From CAZMZW01 sp964571135 (lineage in GTDB: Bacteria > Chloroflexota > Anaerolineae > Anaerolineales > Anaerolineaceae), in assembly GCA_964571135.1 (NCBI GenBank), contig CAZMZW010000002.1, positions 186,001 to 250,000 on the forward strand: a stretch of 64,000 nt of DNA, in the 5' to 3' direction. Of the stretch, positions 61,669-64,000 are shown piece after piece. Both the position numbers and the translations under genes were made by a program. Positions within the stretch are counted from its first letter, which is position 1, and each line of letters begins with the position of its first letter. The notes below the pieces were generated by a model. That model was not told the DNA's origin, did not search any database, and was given only the letters and a program-made list of their open reading frames with translations.

Positions 61669-63228
61669 TTATTTATCCTGATCATAATTCGATATATTTT
61701 CCAATTCATGAACTGCGCGATTGAATTGACTTCTTTTTTCCCTGGATTCATTTTTGTATAAATCCTTACAATTATTTAAAAAGCCTAATGTTTTTAAAAG
61801 AACGGTCTTATTTTGTCGTTCATCGGTGTTTTCATCCAGGATTGAATGTTCGGATTTTAAAACATCATTAAAGATTGAATCGATTTCTTCATTTTCACTT
61901 TTTGATTTTGAGCGGATGAATTCCGCCTGCGAGCCCAATTGTTCATTTTTGGAAGAAACCTGCCAGATCTGCTGAAGGTGAGACTGTACTTTTTTCGAAG
62001 GAAAATCAATCGACCCAAAACTCACCCATTCTAAATTAAAACCAAGTTTAGATGCTCGTGATATAAAATCAAACTTAATATTGCTTAATAATTGATTTGA
62101 ATAAATACCTTTTATTTCGATAGCATGTTGTACACTATTATTTATAATTCGTGGATCCGCATTCAGAATGTATTGGTTTGTTTTATGGTTCCTTCCATTC
62201 TTTTTAATCAGCACTTTTTTAAGGTTTAATTGTTGAAAAAACGAATGCTTAAGTTTAGAAAAAACAATTTTATGCTTTTTGTTGTATCTTACTGATTTCT
62301 CAAAATTCTCCAGGTTGGTGTGTCTTTGTGTTTCTGGATCGCCCACGTTTTCAAATAAATCAGAAAAAGAAAAATGGCTAATATAATCTATGAACTCTTG
62401 CTTAAGTATTTCAGTAATCTTTTCAACAAAAATACCAGACGGCATTTTATAACTAAACTTGTATAATGCTTGCTCATTATATGAATAGGGTCGGGTAAGA
62501 GTTGTCTTTTTCGAATCACGCAAGATACTACAGATTGCATGGACCCTTTTTATCATCAGCGGAATACCATCTTTGGTTCTAGCAAGAACATCAAAACGAA
62601 TTGTCATATTACGAAGATCAAATACATCCCGAAGGTGTTCAAAACTCTCAAGTTGATAATATGATCCAGGTAAATTTATTGTGGGACCGACAATTTGAAC
62701 TGAACCATCAGTTTTTTCAAATATCGCAGCATTTTCAGCCCCAATAATTATTTTTAAAGGTCCACCTAATATTTTTAAAAGCTCAACATATTTACCGAGA
62801 ATTGGTACATTGTTAATATTAATTGGCTCTTCCCTGGGAATGTCAAAAATTATTTTCAATAAAAAATAATCAGAAGTTGTTCCTGATTTCAATCCGTAAA
62901 TTCTCGCAAAAAAATGAGAAGTTATTTGGTAAGACAAGATAACCCCCAGAAAAACAAATAGCAGATGAAAAATAACATCTAAAGAAAAATACAACGATGG
63001 AATTGCGACAAGTATCGTAGTCAGTGTGGTGATATTCCAGGATATTTTGTCCCATACAGGGTATAGGTATGGGTGAAGAAACAACGCAAAAAATGACCAG
63101 AGGAGAAAAAAGAAAAGCACGATTAGAGTTCTGCGCTTATTTGCATTTCGAATACTTGATTGAAAGAACCCAGAAAATATTGAGTTTTCTTTATTGTCTA
63201 ATGGTGTTTGTGTAGAACTGACAGACAT
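61669..63228 (-). CDS. SPFH-domain-like membrane protein
   Basis: 519 residues: two hydrophobic regions (about 33-58 and 66-112), then an SPFH/band-7-like domain: GGPLKIIIGAENAAIFEKTD, DLRNMTIRFDVLARTKDG near 205, and a late KLGFNLEWVSFGSIDFP and VQSHLQQIWQVSSKNEQ near 390, the typical tail of prohibitin-like domains. The C-terminal 100 residues are charged and helical. A long Lys/Asn-rich insert separates the two parts. It shares one base with the stop of the preceding SPFH-like gene. Function unknown; scaffolding in membrane microdomains is the family norm. Confidence 0.75.
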   Translation of the reverse strand: MSVSSTQTPLDNKENSIFSGFFQSSIRNANKRRTLIVLFFFLLWSFFALFLHPYLYPVWDKISWNITTLTTILVAIPSLYFSLDVIFHLLFVFLGVILSYQITSHFFARIYGLKSGTTSDYFLLKIIFDIPREEPININNVPILGKYVELLKILGGPLKIIIGAENAAIFEKTDGSVQIVGPTINLPGSYYQLESFEHLRDVFDLRNMTIRFDVLARTKDGIPLMIKRVHAICSILRDSKKTTLTRPYSYNEQALYKFSYKMPSGIFVEKITEILKQEFIDYISHFSFSDLFENVGDPETQRHTNLENFEKSVRYNKKHKIVFSKLKHSFFQQLNLKKVLIKKNGRNHKTNQYILNADPRIINNSVQHAIEIKGIYSNQLLSNIKFDFISRASKLGFNLEWVSFGSIDFPSKKVQSHLQQIWQVSSKNEQLGSQAEFIRSKSKSENEEIDSIFNDVLKSEHSILDENTDERQNKTVLLKTLGFLNNCKDLYKNESREKRSQFNRAVHELENISNYDQDK

Positions 63229-64000
63229 TATTTGTTACTCATTTTATTGTTGTTTGATCGATCTTCGCGGGCAGATAATAATTGACTGATGAATTTCTTT
63301 GGAGTCAGAGTCCCTTCGGTTGTCAACCTAAGAGTAATTTGGATTATGAGGTCAGAAATCGACTTTTGTCCTGATGTTTTCCCATTTGAGACTGCATCGT
63401 TACGAAGACGTGAAATTATTGTTTCTTCTGATGTCGTGATATTAGACCATGTGGATTCCCATCGATTGACAAGTCCATCTTCGATCTCAGGAGGAAGATA
63501 TAATCTTTTAAGTTGAATTTCTAAAAATTCTATTCCATGGCCTTCAAGAAATTGATATTCTTTACTTGAGATCTGTATTCCAGTTCTATTTCCAAACTCA
63601 TCGATCTCTTCATATTCTTTTTGAGTGAGTCTAGTATGTAGATACTCTAAACAATTATCCAAATTAGATCCATTGATCTGAAAAAGTTCATTCAGTTTAT
63701 ATTTATGGATCAGCTCACGCCAAATATCTACAACGAGAAAGCCAGGTAATTCTGTCCAACTCCTGGAATATTCATTGTGCGAGCCTGATTTGTAATTAAC
63801 TGTCTGCCCTAGAATGGCTCTTTCAACAGATAATGGGTTATATCCAAAAGGGGTATTGCCTTCCCCTGGTTTAGATTTGATTTTAAAGGTTATCGAAAAG
63901 GAGGCAATAATCTCTATCCCATCCCTGGTAATAACCTTTGTCTCTGATGCCCTTTGAACCTGAGAATTATAGGAATTTGATTTCTCTTTTTGTTGTCTAA
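63228..64000 (-). CDS. SPFH-domain-like protein, partial at window edge
   Basis: At least 257 residues. A TTG at 63662 would give only 144, but the frame is open to the right edge, and the added sequence continues the domain: SETKVITRDGIEIIASFSIT, NPLSVERAILGQTVNYK and PGFLVVDIWRELIHKYKL, followed by GIEFLEIQLKRLYLPPEIED, the SPFH tail. The N-terminus is outside the window. It forms with the next gene a two-protein set similar in layout to HflK-HflC or other SPFH pairs. The end is charged and helical. Confidence 0.72.
   Translation of the reverse strand, partial: RQQKEKSNSYNSQVQRASETKVITRDGIEIIASFSITFKIKSKPGEGNTPFGYNPLSVERAILGQTVNYKSGSHNEYSRSWTELPGFLVVDIWRELIHKYKLNELFQINGSNLDNCLEYLHTRLTQKEYEEIDEFGNRTGIQISSKEYQFLEGHGIEFLEIQLKRLYLPPEIEDGLVNRWESTWSNITTSEETIISRLRNDAVSNGKTSGQKSISDLIIQITLRLTTEGTLTPKKFISQLLSAREDRSNNNKMSNK

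Noticed and set aside
63660..63662. TTG start giving a complete 144-residue protein at the right edge
   Set aside because: The frame continues upstream to the window edge with SPFH-like sequence, so the gene is partial.

Overview
The window is a gene-dense, AT-rich stretch of bacterial chromosome carrying mostly intact housekeeping and cell-envelope genes. Several lipoproteins or secreted proteins carry Thr-Pro-rich (TPTPT-like) linkers. There are YtxH-like small membrane proteins, a PG-binding/beta-lactamase-like fusion, a T-box in front of leuS, and recX next to rny. Together these suggest an uncultured member of the Chloroflexota, class Anaerolineae. That placement is inferred from gene style and was not tested against a database. 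I saw no IS element, prophage, CRISPR array or conjugation gene.

Layout. 0-7 kb: pgk, rpsT, argS, a P-loop GTPase of the cyclic-2,3-diphosphoglycerate-synthetase-like family, obg and nadD, with clear intrinsic terminators after the first genes. 7-17 kb: a lipoprotein, a Wzz-like chain-length protein, a Wzy/O-antigen-ligase-like protein, a large anchored HExxH protease, then PAP2, transglutaminase-like and PfkB-family genes. 17-25 kb: a sugar locus with RmlA, RmlB, a WecE-like transaminase and a WecD-like acetyltransferase. This is the complete set for dTDP-4-acetamido-4,6-dideoxygalactose, and it sits with a GT2 and a GT-C-like transferase. 25-30 kb: recX, rny, three hydrolase/peptidase genes. 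30-34 kb: three tandem paralogous lipoproteins sharing an almost identical signal-peptide DNA segment and a four-cysteine C-terminal module. 34-44 kb: nitroreductase, map, a serine-hydrolase fusion, a CNBD-PH-PH membrane protein, def, recF, rsmG, a GNAT remnant, a HAD hydrolase and malQ.

44-50 kb: two tRNA-Ala genes behind a consensus promoter run straight into a leucine T-box and leuS; then a secreted helical protein, and the prfA-prmC-tsaC operon on the minus strand. PrmC appears to begin at a non-canonical ATT codon. 50-61 kb: one long tightly packed plus-strand operon (RidA with cysteine-rich tails, response regulator, histidine kinase, ExoA-like glycosyltransferase, polyprenyl-phosphate sugar transferase, WbpM/FlaA1-like dehydratase, FemX-Nudix-FemX, Thr-Pro-rich membrane protein). 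It looks like a sensor-controlled exopolysaccharide/cell-wall module. 61-64 kb: minus-strand psuG preceded by two SPFH-domain-like genes, the outer one running off the window edge.

The main themes are translation (rpsT, argS, leuS, prfA, prmC, tsaC, def, map, two tRNAs, obg) and surface polysaccharide synthesis at three separate loci. The best candidates for new biology are the four-cysteine lipoprotein family, the SPFH pair beside psuG, the Cys-tailed RidA fused into a signalling operon, and the unusual prmC start. None is proven novel from sequence alone.
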